NCBI GenBank assembly: GCA_003164815.1
Contig: PLUF01000051.1
Span: 18,533-82,532 of the forward strand
DNA from: Candidatus Gagatemarchaeum stordalenia
GTDB lineage: Archaea > Thermoproteota > Nitrososphaeria > Nitrososphaerales > Gagatemarchaeaceae
Length of the DNA: 64,000 nt
Direction: 5' to 3'
The notes beneath the pieces are model-generated. The model had not been told where the DNA came from. It worked only from the letters and a program-made list of their open reading frames with translations, and searched no databases. The position numbers and the translations under genes were made by a program. Below, piece after piece: positions 7,854 through 16,335 of this stretch (position 1 is the first letter of the stretch; every line of letters begins with the position of its first letter).

Positions 7854-9767
7854 TTGGCACAGAAGGCAAGTCAGGTCAGTCTCATGAGTACGATACTCAA
7901 CAGTATCCCAGCGGAAGCTCAGATCACTAGAATCGAGTACGAGGGCCCGCGGATCGCTCTCTACACCAAGAACCCAAGGTACCTTCACCAGAACAACTAC
8001 ATCATCTCGGAGATCGTCAACACGGTCAAGAAGAGGGTCGTGACCCGTACCGAGAAGTCGATAAGGAAGCCGGAACAGGACGTCAGGTCGATCCTCGACA
8101 AGGTTCTCCCCGTCGAGGCGGGCGCCACTAACTACTTCTTCGACGACGCTACCGGCGAGATAACGGTCGAAGCGAACGTTCCGAGGCTGCTGGCCTCCGA
8201 GAACGGTTACGACGTCGCCGGGCTCATGGAGCAGACCGGGTGGAAGGTCAAGGTCCGCAAGTCGCCCCACGTCGCCTCGAGCGCCATCCAGACGATCTAC
8301 TACGCCCTGAAGACGGGCGCCGACGAGAGGGAGAAGTTCTACAGGGACCTCGGGGAGACCATCTTCAGGCCGAGGTTCACCACGGCGGAGCAGGTCACGA
8401 TAAAATGTCTCGGCGGAGGTCAAGAGGTCGGAAGGTCCTGTTGGCTCGTGGAGACCTCTGAGTCGAAGGTCATCCTGGACGCCGGCATACATCCGGGCTC
8501 GAGGAACGCCTGGGACGCATACCCGAGGCTCGACTGGGCCGACGTCCAGCTCAACGAAATCGACGCCGTGATAATCAGCCACGCCCACCTCGACCACATG
8601 GGGTTCCTGCCCGCGCTCTTCAAGTTCGGGTACGCGGGGCCGGTCTACTGCACCGAGCCCACGCTGCCACTCATGACGCTCCTCCAGACCGACTACATCA
8701 AGATCGCACAGATAGAGGGGGGGAGGATACTCTACGACCAGAAGGACATCAGGGACATGATCCAGCACACGGTCACCCTTCAGTACGGTACCGTGACCGA
8801 CGTCTCCCCGGATATCAAGCTCGTCTTCAACAACGCGGGCCACATCCTGGGCTCGGCGACCGTCCATCTCCACATTGGGGAGGGCGTGCACAACATCGTC
8901 TACACCGGCGACTACAAGTACGGCCGCACGCAGCTCTTCGACTCGGCCAGCTGGAACTACCCGAGGGTCGAGACGCTCATCACGGAAGGCACCTACGGTA
9001 ACAAGGAGGACATCATGCCACCTCGCGAAGAGGTGGAGATGAACTTCGTGAACGCGATCAACCGGACCCTCTCTGAGGGAGGCAAGGTGATCATCCCGAT
9101 CCCCGCCGTGGGCAGGGCACAGGAGATAATCCTCGTGCTCGACCACTACATGAGGAACAAGGTCCTCACCGAGGCGCCGGTCTTCCTCGAGGGCATGATC
9201 TCAGAGGCGACGGCGATCCACGTATCGTATGCGGACTACCTCTCAAGGGAGCTCAGGACGAAGATGCTCGAGCAGGGGATCAACCCCTTCGTCTCCGAGT
9301 ACTTCACGTCGATAGAGCACCCGTCCGGGAGGGAGGAGGCGCTCAGGGAGGGCCCCGCCGTCATCATGGCTACGTCGGGTATGCTCGAGGGCGGCCCGGT
9401 TCTCCAGTACTTCGAGCACGTCGCGCCCTCGGAGAGGAACAAGATCCTCTTCGTCTCGTATCAGGTCCAGGGGACGCTCGGCAGGAGGGTGCTGGACGGG
9501 GCACACCAAGCGAGCATGCTAGGCGACAACGGCAAGATCAAGATCGTGGACGTCAGGTGCCAGGTCCAGAAGGTCGAGGGGTTCAGCGGGCACAGCGACT
9601 ACAACCAGATCATACGGTTCATAGGGAAGATGAGGCCGAAGCTGCAGCAGGTCATAGTGAACCACGGCGAGAAGAGGAAGCTCGAGAACCTCGCCTATGT
9701 GATCCAGAGGATCTACAGGGTCCCGACGCTGAGACCGGCCGTACAGGAAGCAATCAGGCTATACTAG
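7854..9767 (+). CDS. fttA: Transcription termination factor FttA (aCPSF1), beta-CASP RNase
   Basis: Archaeal CPSF73-like nuclease that cleaves nascent RNA and ends transcription. Two N-terminal KH-type RNA-binding domains (about residues 1-175) precede a metallo-beta-lactamase domain with GGGQEVGRSC and the zinc motif HAHLDHMG (near residue 243). The beta-CASP domain (IPAVGRAQE, ATSGMLEGGPV) follows, then GFSGHSD near 577 and the final VNHGEKRK. All catalytic motifs are intact and 637 residues is the usual length. The TTG start is three bases after psmB. Its stop codon overlaps the stop of convergent sepF at the palindrome CTAG (9764-9767). Confidence 0.95.
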   Translation: MAQKASQVSLMSTILNSIPAEAQITRIEYEGPRIALYTKNPRYLHQNNYIISEIVNTVKKRVVTRTEKSIRKPEQDVRSILDKVLPVEAGATNYFFDDATGEITVEANVPRLLASENGYDVAGLMEQTGWKVKVRKSPHVASSAIQTIYYALKTGADEREKFYRDLGETIFRPRFTTAEQVTIKCLGGGQEVGRSCWLVETSESKVILDAGIHPGSRNAWDAYPRLDWADVQLNEIDAVIISHAHLDHMGFLPALFKFGYAGPVYCTEPTLPLMTLLQTDYIKIAQIEGGRILYDQKDIRDMIQHTVTLQYGTVTDVSPDIKLVFNNAGHILGSATVHLHIGEGVHNIVYTGDYKYGRTQLFDSASWNYPRVETLITEGTYGNKEDIMPPREEVEMNFVNAINRTLSEGGKVIIPIPAVGRAQEIILVLDHYMRNKVLTEAPVFLEGMISEATAIHVSYADYLSRELRTKMLEQGINPFVSEYFTSIEHPSGREEALREGPAVIMATSGMLEGGPVLQYFEHVAPSERNKILFVSYQVQGTLGRRVLDGAHQASMLGDNGKIKIVDVRCQVQKVEGFSGHSDYNQIIRFIGKMRPKLQQVIVNHGEKRKLENLAYVIQRIYRVPTLRPAVQEAIRLY

Positions 9768-10066
9768 GAGAGGGAGCCTCTCCAGATGCGCACTCCGGGG
9801 GGAGTTATCACGATCCGCTCCTCGCCGAGCCTCGCCATGTCCCCGCCGATGGAAGTCGAGAACTCGTAGAGCTGCTCTACGGCCCCCTTGAGCTCCTCGA
9901 TGCTCTTCTGCGCTAGCGGCGTCACCCTGAGGATCACTATCACCTTATTCGAGACGTCCTCCTGGATCTTTGGAATATCGTCAAGGCTCTTGAGCTGCAG
10001 CGCCTTCAGTAGGATGTCGCTGCCCTTCTCCTGCGTACCTGTCCCTTCACTCAAACCTGATTCCAA
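9764..10066 (-). CDS. sepF: Cell division protein SepF
   Basis: Archaeal SepF, which links FtsZ rings to the membrane. The core VILRVTPLAQKSIEELKGAV, GGDMARLGEERIVITPPGVRIWRG is the SepF fold signature. The N-terminus is short and polar and a clear amphipathic membrane helix is not obvious (MESGLSEGTGTQEKGSDILL). The TTG start at 10066 lies about 35 bases after a GGTTTAAAAAGG box. FtsZ is not in this window. Confidence 0.88.
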   Translation of the reverse strand: MESGLSEGTGTQEKGSDILLKALQLKSLDDIPKIQEDVSNKVIVILRVTPLAQKSIEELKGAVEQLYEFSTSIGGDMARLGEERIVITPPGVRIWRGSLS

Positions 10067-10121
10067 CTAGTATTCCACCGCCAAAGAACGCCGCCCCCTT
10101 TTTAAACCTAGACCGGCCGCC

Positions 10122-10604
10122 TCATATCAGCTTGTAGGCCTCCCAGTACCCATCCCCGGCGTGGTGGAGGTTCTTTATGGAGACGCCCTTGGTCACTCCC
10201 GCCATCTCTTCACTCGCAATGTTCGCCCTGCCGACGGCAAGACCGCGGCCCTTCTTTTCGTCCCTGACGACCACGAGGGCGTCCTTCCCTCCCCACTGGT
10301 CGTACCTGACGATGCCTGGCCTCATCACGTCCGCCCCCTTCAGTATGTACTTGATCGCGCCGTCGTCGATGTAGGCGGAGGGGAGCAGGGCGAGGGTGGG
10401 CTGGGAGCCGACGAACGGGACGAGCAGACCGTCCTTCTCCAGGAACGTGTGCTTGCCGTCGATCACGAGAAACCTGAGGCCGTCCTGAGGCTCTATGATC
10501 TCGACCTGCGACGAACGCGACACGCCGAGCTTCATTCCCGAGGAATTCTGGACCCGTTCGATGTAATCACGTGAATCGTGCTTCGACGCGACCTGTCTCT
10601 TCAA
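10122..10604 (-). CDS. PUA-domain RNA-binding protein (MCT-1-like)
   Basis: A 160-residue protein with an N-terminal region like the pre-PUA domain of MCT-1/Tma20 (VEIIEPQDGLRFLVIDGKHT, TLALLPSAYID) and a C-terminal PUA domain (GADVMRPGIVRYDQWGGKDA, LAVGRANIASEEM). Eukaryotic relatives act in translation re-initiation and ribosome recycling; the archaeal role is inferred. It is divergent from the Sm-like gene, and the two start regions are close enough to share a control region (10605-10687). Confidence 0.8.
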   Translation of the reverse strand: MKRQVASKHDSRDYIERVQNSSGMKLGVSRSSQVEIIEPQDGLRFLVIDGKHTFLEKDGLLVPFVGSQPTLALLPSAYIDDGAIKYILKGADVMRPGIVRYDQWGGKDALVVVRDEKKGRGLAVGRANIASEEMAGVTKGVSIKNLHHAGDGYWEAYKLI

Positions 10605-10687
10605 CCTCGACGCTCGTCACCCATCAGTTTAATAAAGCCACCCTCGAAAGCACCGAAACAGATAGTGATTCTGTAGTGTCCGTCGAT

Positions 10688-10906
10688 ATGGCAATCAAGG
10701 TACTCGACCAGAGCCTCGGAAAGGTCGTCCTGATCAAGCTGAAAGGCAGCAAGATTATCCGCGGGTCGCTTCAGGGCTTCGATCAGCACATGAACCTCTC
10801 GCTCGAGAACGCCGAGGAGGTCTCGGAAGACGGCACCTCGACCACGCTCGGCACGCTGATCGTCAGGGGAGACAACATCATCATGATCTCTCCTCCTCCG
10901 GGTTAG
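10688..10906 (+). CDS. Sm-like archaeal RNA-binding protein
   Basis: A 72-residue Sm/Lsm protein that should form a ring binding U-rich RNA. Sm1 is LGKVVLIKLKGSKIIRGSLQGFDQHMNLSLENAEE and Sm2 is LGTLIVRGDNIIMISPP, with the signature Asp-x-x-x-Asn and the Arg-Gly in Sm2. I chose ATG 10688 over the longer frame from 10571 because Sm proteins begin just before this point. A TTTAATAAA box lies about 60 bases upstream. The divergent PUA-domain gene makes this a small RNA-biology pair. Confidence 0.93.
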   Translation: MAIKVLDQSLGKVVLIKLKGSKIIRGSLQGFDQHMNLSLENAEEVSEDGTSTTLGTLIVRGDNIIMISPPPG

Positions 10907-10995
10907 GCTTCCGAAACTTGATATTCCCAGCAAAGGCTCATCACGAGCGCAGTAATGCTACACCAGTCTTTCGTGCTCGGTGAGGAGGCCCGGAG

Positions 10996-11682
10996 TTGTC
11001 ATTAGACCCCACCACGCTTGCGGTCGGAATCGCCGGGGGCGCTTTCGCGGGCGTGGCAGTCTCGTACTTTGTGTTCTACCGCAGGGGGAGCAGGACGAAG
11101 GTCCAGGTAATCCAGCGCGACGAGTCAGGAAAGATGCGGAGGAAGACCGTCACCGTCGACGAGCTCGACGGCTCGAAGAGGGAGATGCGCACGCTAATGC
11201 TCGAGAGGGACCTTCTCTCGGCCGCCCTGAACAAGGTCTATGAGGCGGAGAGCGACGGACAGATCACACGAGAAGAGAGGGAGCTGATTGCCCGCAAGTA
11301 CAGCTCCCAGATAAGGGAGTTCGAGGCGAAGCTGAGGGACAAGGAACTCATCGTGGAGGTCGGGGAGCTCGAGAAGCTGAGGGACGAGCTCGTCTCACTC
11401 TTCAGGGAGAAGATCCAGAACATCGAGTCGCGCCTCGACCAGGCCAAGGAGAGGCTCCAGCCGGTCAGGCAGGAGGTCAGGCCAGAGCCGGCCAGGCCAC
11501 CGCGCGTCACATCGTCCCTCTCTCAGACCGAGGACCTAGAGAGGGTAGTCGAGAGGAAGGCGCCGGTCAGGAAGGACGACAGCGAGGGCGAGAAGAGGGT
11601 CAAGGCCCTCCGCGACGAGGTCATGGACGCGCTCGCCGAGCTTGAGCAGATCGACACCAGGAAAGAGAACGAGACCGCTTGA
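10996..11682 (+). CDS. Membrane-anchored coiled-coil protein, unknown function
   Basis: A single N-terminal membrane helix (TLAVGIAGGAFAGVAVSYFV) is followed by a basic stretch and long charged helices (ERDLLSAALNKVYEAESDGQ, KLRDKELIVEVGELEKLRDE) predicted to form a coiled coil, then a Pro/Arg-rich linker and a terminal helix. No enzyme motif is seen. The helix SDGQITREERELIARKY resembles the short SHOCT-like or tether segments of membrane-linked proteins. Start TTG 10996. Its stop overlaps the start of rpiA (TTGA), so the two are translationally coupled. The closeness to sepF is suggestive of cell-envelope work but not proof. Confidence 0.7.
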   Translation: MSLDPTTLAVGIAGGAFAGVAVSYFVFYRRGSRTKVQVIQRDESGKMRRKTVTVDELDGSKREMRTLMLERDLLSAALNKVYEAESDGQITREERELIARKYSSQIREFEAKLRDKELIVEVGELEKLRDELVSLFREKIQNIESRLDQAKERLQPVRQEVRPEPARPPRVTSSLSQTEDLERVVERKAPVRKDDSEGEKRVKALRDEVMDALAELEQIDTRKENETA

Positions 11683-12374
11683 AGGACCGCAGGGCGGAGA
11701 GCATGGAGAAGATCGGGAAGCTAATCACGTCTAGGATAGGGCGCGGCGCGCTCCTCGGTCTAGGAAGCGGAAGCACCATGGCGGCCCTCCTCCCGGTGAT
11801 GACCGCCGAGCTCAAGGAGAGGAAGGTGAGGCCGAGGTGGGTCCCCACTTCACTGCAGATACAGCTGGTCGCTCAGGGCCTGGACCAGGAGATAACGGCG
11901 ATAGACAGGCCGGCCGTGGACCTGGTCGTCGACGGGGCGGACCAGATAGACGCGGACCTGAACCTCATCAAGGGAGGGGGCGGGGCGCTCTTCAGGGAGA
12001 AAGTCATAATCGGGTGTGCGAAGAGGACCGTCATCGTCGCCGACGAGCGGAAGCTCTCGGAGAAGCTCTGCAGCGACGGGATGAGGGTCCCGGTCGAGGC
12101 CCACCCCTTCGCAAGGGTCCCCGTCGCCGAGAAGCTCCGTCTGCTCGGCGGGGAGCCGAAGATAAGGCTCGGAGAGAGGGGCTTCCCGCTCTACACCGAG
12201 AACGGCAACATCCTATTCGACGTCGGCTTCGAGCCCATCGAGAACCCCCCGGTCCTCGAGCGCGAGCTGAAGTCGATAGCGGGGGTTGTGGAATCGGGTG
12301 TCTTCACACCGAGCCCCGTCGAGGTCTACGTGATCCAGCAGGACGGCGGCTACAGAGTCCTCTCCAAGAACTGA
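11679..12374 (+). CDS. rpiA: Ribose-5-phosphate isomerase A
   Basis: Interconverts ribose-5-phosphate and ribulose-5-phosphate, feeding nucleotide synthesis. Conserved motifs are all present: LGSGSTM for phosphate, VDGADQID, the catalytic LIKGGGGALFREK and VIVADERK. Length 231 residues is normal. The TTG start overlaps the stop of the upstream coiled-coil gene by four bases. Confidence 0.95.
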   Translation: MKDRRAESMEKIGKLITSRIGRGALLGLGSGSTMAALLPVMTAELKERKVRPRWVPTSLQIQLVAQGLDQEITAIDRPAVDLVVDGADQIDADLNLIKGGGGALFREKVIIGCAKRTVIVADERKLSEKLCSDGMRVPVEAHPFARVPVAEKLRLLGGEPKIRLGERGFPLYTENGNILFDVGFEPIENPPVLERELKSIAGVVESGVFTPSPVEVYVIQQDGGYRVLSKN

Positions 12375-12435
12375 CGCGCGCGTTAGGGCCTACTGGGGCA
12401 GACGATTGTCGAAGAATTCGGACTCGCGCTGGGAC

Positions 12436-12445
12436 AAATTTATAA
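12436..12445 (+). promoter_or_regulatory. TATA-like promoter of the ferredoxin gene
   Basis: AAATTTATAA on the plus strand, centred about 38 bases upstream of the ferredoxin ATG at 12479. A short leader of roughly 10 bases would result. Confidence 0.5.
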
Positions 12446-12478
12446 CTGGGCGGAGGCAAGCGGCGCCAGACAATTGCA

Positions 12479-12907
12479 ATGGTTCATGAAGTCGATTACA
12501 AGACCAAGGCCATAGACCCAAACTTCCTCCAGAAACCCGACGAATTCCCTGTCACCGGTACCCACGCTGGCCACGAGGTCAGGGCTGCCGGAAAGGCAAG
12601 GATGGACGCGGACGGCAAGCCATATCCGACGACCAACGGCATCCACGGCAAAGCAGTGGCCGTCGACTTCGAGGCCTGCATCGCCGACGGGGTCTGCATG
12701 GACGTCTGCCCTGTCTTCGTCTTCGAGTGGCTGCTGAATCCGGGCCAGTCCGGGACTGGTAAGGAGAAGATCGTCGACAAGGGAACCCCTGAGTGGGACA
12801 CACTCAGGACGGACAAGTCTGATCCCGCGCGAGAGGCAGACTGCATCTTCTGCATGGCCTGCGAGACCTCGTGTCCGACCTTGAGCATAAAAATCACTCA
12901 GCCCTAG
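12479..12907 (+). CDS. Zinc-containing ferredoxin
   Basis: A 142-residue ferredoxin of the Sulfolobus/Thermoplasma type. The N-terminal extension carries THAGHEV and NGIHGKAV, whose three His plus a later Asp match the structural zinc site of that family. The first cluster motif CIADGVCMDVCP has Asp at a ligand position, typical of a 3Fe-4S site. The second, CIFCMACETSCP, fits a 4Fe-4S cluster. It probably serves 2-oxoacid oxidoreductases, which are not in the window. ATG start, with its own TATA box. Confidence 0.92.
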   Translation: MVHEVDYKTKAIDPNFLQKPDEFPVTGTHAGHEVRAAGKARMDADGKPYPTTNGIHGKAVAVDFEACIADGVCMDVCPVFVFEWLLNPGQSGTGKEKIVDKGTPEWDTLRTDKSDPAREADCIFCMACETSCPTLSIKITQP

Positions 12908-12981
12908 GACGAACTCGACGTTCTTCCGGAGGTCGGGAGGAAGAGCTTATGAATGCTGGCCATCAGTTGTAGTCGAGGTAA

Positions 12982-14502
12982 TCACGCCGATGCGGACGCC
13001 GGCTGGTTCGCTGCCCCGTTCTTCGGACCCCTGAATGTATAGTTCTTGCTCGCGGCAGCCAAGGCTATCACCAGAACCGTAAGGACTAGCCCAATCTCGA
13101 AAATCAGGTTGAAGGCCATGGCTGAGGGAAGCATCACCCCCGGAACGGGGTGTCCGTCCACGATCATGGGAGTGGTGTAGGTCGTCATTATCACGGTCGC
13201 GACGACAGGCCCTATCGCGCCCCCGAGGTTCCTGAGCATGGTGTTGATTCCGAGGCCGACCGCTATGGTCTGGCGAGGCAGCGACACCGAGATCATGTTG
13301 ACGATGGGGATTATAGTGCACACGACCCCTATGAGCGCGAAGATCATGTCAACGGTGAGGTCTGTTGTGTTCCCCCTATTCACGATGAACAGGACCAGTC
13401 CTATCAACATGGCGCCCGCGCTGACAAAGAGAATGGGTTTGGGCCCCTGCCTGGCCACCATTCTTCCTGCGAACGGTCCCACTATGAGCATCGCGAGCGT
13501 GGCAGGCGCCATGGTCAGACCGGTCGAGATTATGCCCAGACCGAACCCGAACGGCTTCGGAAGCTCGGCATAGTAGACGACCGCGAAGAACACCAAGAAC
13601 ATCAGCATACCCGAGACGATCCCGATGAGGTTCGCCACGAGCACGTTCCTTATCCGGAGCAGGTCCAGTCGAATGAGCGGTTCTACCAGGCCTCTCTCGA
13701 AGACGAAGAAGAACACCGTCAGCACACCGCCCGGCACGAGGAAGAGGATTTCCTCGGGGGCCAACCATCCGAGCGAAGGTCCCTCGGTCAGGTAGACGAG
13801 CAGAAGCGTGACTCCGGACATGAGAATCGCGGCCCCGGTGTAGTCGATTTTCCCCTTCGGACCGGGAGTGTCCCGTTTGATGACGCGCCAGACTATGGCG
13901 AAGAGGACGATGCTAAGCACGAACGCGCTGTGGAACGCGTACTGCCACCCGAGGTCCTGTATCACGTAGGAGCCCACTATCAGGCCCGCCGCCGCGCCGA
14001 TTGCGAAGGTCGCGCTGATGATTCCCTGCGCGGGGGCTACCTTCTCCCGCGGGAAGGTATCTGTTATTATGGCCAGTGAGAGCGGGACTATCGCGAACCC
14101 TACCCCCTGGACGGCCCTCGAGAAGAGCAGGAAGTAGATTGAGGGAGAGAACCCCGCGATCCCTACCCCGAACGTGTAGAAGGTGAGGGAGATCAAGACC
14201 ATCCGCTTCTTCCCGTAGGCGTCTCCGAGTTTCCCGAAGAGGGGTGCCACGGCGCTCCCGACGATGAGAAAGGCCGATGTGATCCAGGAGGCGATGGTGG
14301 ACGTCGTCGAGAAGTCCTTCTGGATGATCGGCACGCCGGGGATCACCATGGTCTCGACGTAGTTGACGAGAAGCGCCACGGCCGTGACCGTGATGAGAAC
14401 CCTAGTCGCGTATTTCGAGTCCCGTACGGGTTCGTTAACACCCCGCGCACGACCCGAGGGGACGAGCGGGGAAACAGGGCTGGGCGGACTCGACATACCC
14501 AA
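12982..14502 (-). CDS. MFS multidrug exporter, DHA2 (EmrB/QacA) type
   Basis: A 506-residue integral membrane protein with about 14 hydrophobic helices, the DHA2 count. Motif A is FGKLGDAYGKKRMVLIS in the loop after helix 2. The motif C-like region GIISATFAIGAAAGLIVGSY follows, typical of proton antiporters. Substrate is unknown. A GTTAAATG box lies about 25 bases before the ATG at 14502, giving a leaderless transcript. It is convergent with the ferredoxin gene and divergent from the zinc-ribbon gene at 14617. Confidence 0.85.
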   Translation of the reverse strand: MGMSSPPSPVSPLVPSGRARGVNEPVRDSKYATRVLITVTAVALLVNYVETMVIPGVPIIQKDFSTTSTIASWITSAFLIVGSAVAPLFGKLGDAYGKKRMVLISLTFYTFGVGIAGFSPSIYFLLFSRAVQGVGFAIVPLSLAIITDTFPREKVAPAQGIISATFAIGAAAGLIVGSYVIQDLGWQYAFHSAFVLSIVLFAIVWRVIKRDTPGPKGKIDYTGAAILMSGVTLLLVYLTEGPSLGWLAPEEILFLVPGGVLTVFFFVFERGLVEPLIRLDLLRIRNVLVANLIGIVSGMLMFLVFFAVVYYAELPKPFGFGLGIISTGLTMAPATLAMLIVGPFAGRMVARQGPKPILFVSAGAMLIGLVLFIVNRGNTTDLTVDMIFALIGVVCTIIPIVNMISVSLPRQTIAVGLGINTMLRNLGGAIGPVVATVIMTTYTTPMIVDGHPVPGVMLPSAMAFNLIFEIGLVLTVLVIALAAASKNYTFRGPKNGAANQPASASA

Positions 14503-14523
14503 CAGAGCCGGTCAGCCCTTGGC

Positions 14524-14531
14524 CATTTAAC
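14524..14531 (-). promoter_or_regulatory. TATA-like promoter of the DHA2 exporter
   Basis: GTTAAATG on the minus strand, about 25 bases before the ATG at 14502. Confidence 0.5.
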
Positions 14532-14616
14532 TGAGGTGGTCTGCACTCAATCTCGAGAACGCCCATTTTAATTCCGCCAACTTGATTAGCCGTCTCTCAG
14601 ATGTCTTCGAGCTGTC

Positions 14617-14802
14617 GTGCGCGCGAGAGGGAATAGGAAAGGCTTTGAGACCGTCCAGGGAAACTGCGTCAGGTGCAACCGGAGGACTCGCCACGCGATC
14701 AGGTCCCTGGATGAGCGCGCGGAGTACTTCGAGTGCTTGAGGTGCGGCAACAAGGTGGATGTCAAGGCCTTCGTCTACGACAACCTGGACGCGCTGGACT
14801 AG
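14617..14802 (+). CDS. Small zinc-ribbon protein, 61 residues
   Basis: Two Cys pairs, NCVRCNRRTRH and ECLRCGNKVDVK, make a zinc ribbon; the flanks are basic. Function unknown; such small ribbons are often subunits of transcription or RNA-processing machines. The GTG at 14617 is the only start that keeps the whole ribbon, and a CATTTTAATTC box lies about 50 bases upstream. Confidence 0.75.
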   Translation: MRARGNRKGFETVQGNCVRCNRRTRHAIRSLDERAEYFECLRCGNKVDVKAFVYDNLDALD

Positions 14803-14819
14803 GGCGGACGGACCCCCGT

Positions 14820-15051
14820 TCACTGACCCCAGCCCGATCCGGCGTCCGAGGGGTAACCGGCCCCGAACCTAGACCCGCCCTCGGCGAGCTCTATCCCGCA
14901 CTCGGGGCAGACCGGTTTCTTGAATATCCATCCCGCCTTCTTCTTGCAGCATCTCTCGCAGTAGAGGTTCCTGCACCTGTGGCACTGCCACGGAGTAGGG
15001 TTTCTGAACCCCCCTCCCCTTCCTGCATCGGACGCAGTAACCGCGGATCAT
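14820..15051 (-). pseudogene. Cys-rich zinc-ribbon protein, broken by one base in a G run
   Basis: From the ATG at 15051 the frame reads MIRGYCVRCRKGRG, then enters a run of six G. Removing one G continues as FRNPTPWQCHRCRNLYCERC, CKKKAGWIFKKPVCPECGIE and a Gly-rich end, giving three Cys pairs in one protein of about 76 residues. The downstream frame alone has no start codon. A TATA-like CTTATAC lies about 28 bases before the ATG, so the promoter is intact. A homopolymer sequencing error is the simplest explanation. Confidence 0.6.
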
Positions 15052-15179
15052 CAAGGATAGAGCCCGGTAGGGCGTATAAGCGCCAAGGAATCGCGAGGCG
15101 GCTCCGCCTGGCAAGAGTGCGGGACGGCCACGCCCCCAGAAAGGGATTTAACTGCAGGTTGGACGGTCCTTCGACCGCG

Positions 15180-15572
15180 TTGGAAGAGGACGCCGAGCTC
15201 CGGAGAATCAATGCAAAGAAGATGGCCCTGCTGAAGAGGAGGGTCCAGCTAGCGACGGCTCCGAAGCCACTGGAGAAGGCGAACCGGGAGATAGTCCTGG
15301 ACACCCTCTACGACAGGGGGGACGAAGTGCTCCAGGCCGCGTACTCCTACTACCCCAAGGAGACGCCCATCGTCGTGGACTACCTTGCGAAGTACATCAA
15401 GGAGCACAAGGAGACCGAGAAGATCAGCGGAGGCGAGCTACTGGAGGTCTTCAGGTCCCTCGGCCTGAGGTTCAGCCTCAAGACGTCCATCAAGGTCCAG
15501 GAGAAGGGCAAGTTCATCGACCTCAAGGACAAGTTCAAGTTCAACAAGGAAGAAGGGCAAGTTGGAGAGTAG
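15180..15572 (+). CDS. PDCD5-related DNA-binding protein
   Basis: A 130-residue basic helical protein. The opening EEDAELRRINAKKMALLKRR matches the N-terminal helix of PDCD5/TFAR19 proteins, followed by REIVLDTLYDRGDEVLQAAY and a C-terminal basic strand region (LKTSIKVQEKGKFIDLKDKF). The middle is more divergent than canonical archaeal PDCD5, so 'related' is used. The TTG at 15180 sits about 32 bases after GATTTAAC, favouring it over upstream in-frame TTG codons. It overlaps the start of the PAC2 gene by 11 bases. Confidence 0.65.
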   Translation: MEEDAELRRINAKKMALLKRRVQLATAPKPLEKANREIVLDTLYDRGDEVLQAAYSYYPKETPIVVDYLAKYIKEHKETEKISGGELLEVFRSLGLRFSLKTSIKVQEKGKFIDLKDKFKFNKEEGQVGE

Positions 15573-16335
15573 ACAGGAAGAGATCGCCCCCAGGAACCTC
15601 TTCGAGCCGAAGGTGAAGAGCCCCATCCTGATCTGCGGGCTTCCGGGGAGTGGGTACGTCGGGAAGCTGGCCGTCGACCACCTGGTAGCGTCGTTCAAGG
15701 GGAAGCCATTCGAGGAGTTCTACTCCGGAAGCTTTCCACCGCACGCGAACGTGGATGAGGGGGGGATCGGCCGCGCGATAAGGGGCGAGCTCTACCACTG
15801 CGAGACTGGGCAGCGGAACGACCTTCTCGTGTTCACCGCCGACGCTCAGCCCACCACCTCAGAGGGTGAGTACGAGCTCTCGGAGATGGTCCTCCGGGGG
15901 GCGATGAAGCGGGGCGCGACGACCGTCTTCTCGCTGGCCGCATACATAACCGAAGGGTTCACCGCGGAGCAGCGGGTCTTCGGCGCCGCGACCTCGCAGG
16001 AGCTGCTCTCCGAACTCACCGAGAACGGTGTCAGGGCGATGAAGGAGGGCGGGATAAGCGGTATGAACGGCATAATCATCGGGATGGCCGGGCTCCTCGG
16101 ACTTGACGGCGCGTGCCTCCTGGGGGAGACTTCTGGGTACCTCGTCGACCCGGTCGCGTCCCAGGTCGTTTTGGAGGCGCTCTCCAAGATCCTGAAGCTC
16201 GACATCGACCTCACGGCGCTCAAGGACAGGGCGAGCGAAGCGAAGGAACTTATCGGAAAAATCCAAGGAATGTCCGACGAGGGCGCGGACACCCGCGGGG
16301 CAGTGCGCTCAGGCCAACCCGGTTACATCGGCTAG
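15562..16335 (+). CDS. PAC2-family protein (proteasome-assembly-chaperone-like)
   Basis: A 257-residue member of the PAC2 family. The glycine-rich opening ILICGLPGSGYVGKLAVDHL, the central LLVFTADAQPTTSEGEYELS, VFSLAAYITEG and the GMNGIIIGMAGLLGL segment are family features. Eukaryotic relatives help assemble 20S proteasomes; the archaeal role is unproven, though psmB lies 8 kb away. TTG start inside the end of the PDCD5-related gene. Its stop shares CTAG (16332-16335) with the stop of convergent rtcB. Confidence 0.85.
   Translation: MESRQEEIAPRNLFEPKVKSPILICGLPGSGYVGKLAVDHLVASFKGKPFEEFYSGSFPPHANVDEGGIGRAIRGELYHCETGQRNDLLVFTADAQPTTSEGEYELSEMVLRGAMKRGATTVFSLAAYITEGFTAEQRVFGAATSQELLSELTENGVRAMKEGGISGMNGIIIGMAGLLGLDGACLLGETSGYLVDPVASQVVLEALSKILKLDIDLTALKDRASEAKELIGKIQGMSDEGADTRGAVRSGQPGYIG

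Noticed and set aside
7503-9146. A 547-residue frame opposite psmB and fttA
   Set aside because: Low-complexity Arg/Asp/Val-rich translation typical of the antisense of G+C-rich genes; both plus-strand genes have intact motifs.
12982-14079. Long plus-strand frames opposite the DHA2 exporter
   Set aside because: Charged, repetitive translations (DH-, RE-rich) typical of antisense of membrane-protein genes.
14990-15020. A BHB-type intron in the small zinc-ribbon gene (GTGGC-AGT-GCCAC hairpin)
   Set aside because: Bulges and central helix do not fit, and a single G deletion explains the frame change more simply.
14733-15179. N-terminal extension of the PDCD5-related protein
   Set aside because: It reads through two other zinc-ribbon genes in the wrong frame, and the TATA-like GATTTAAC supports a start near 15180.
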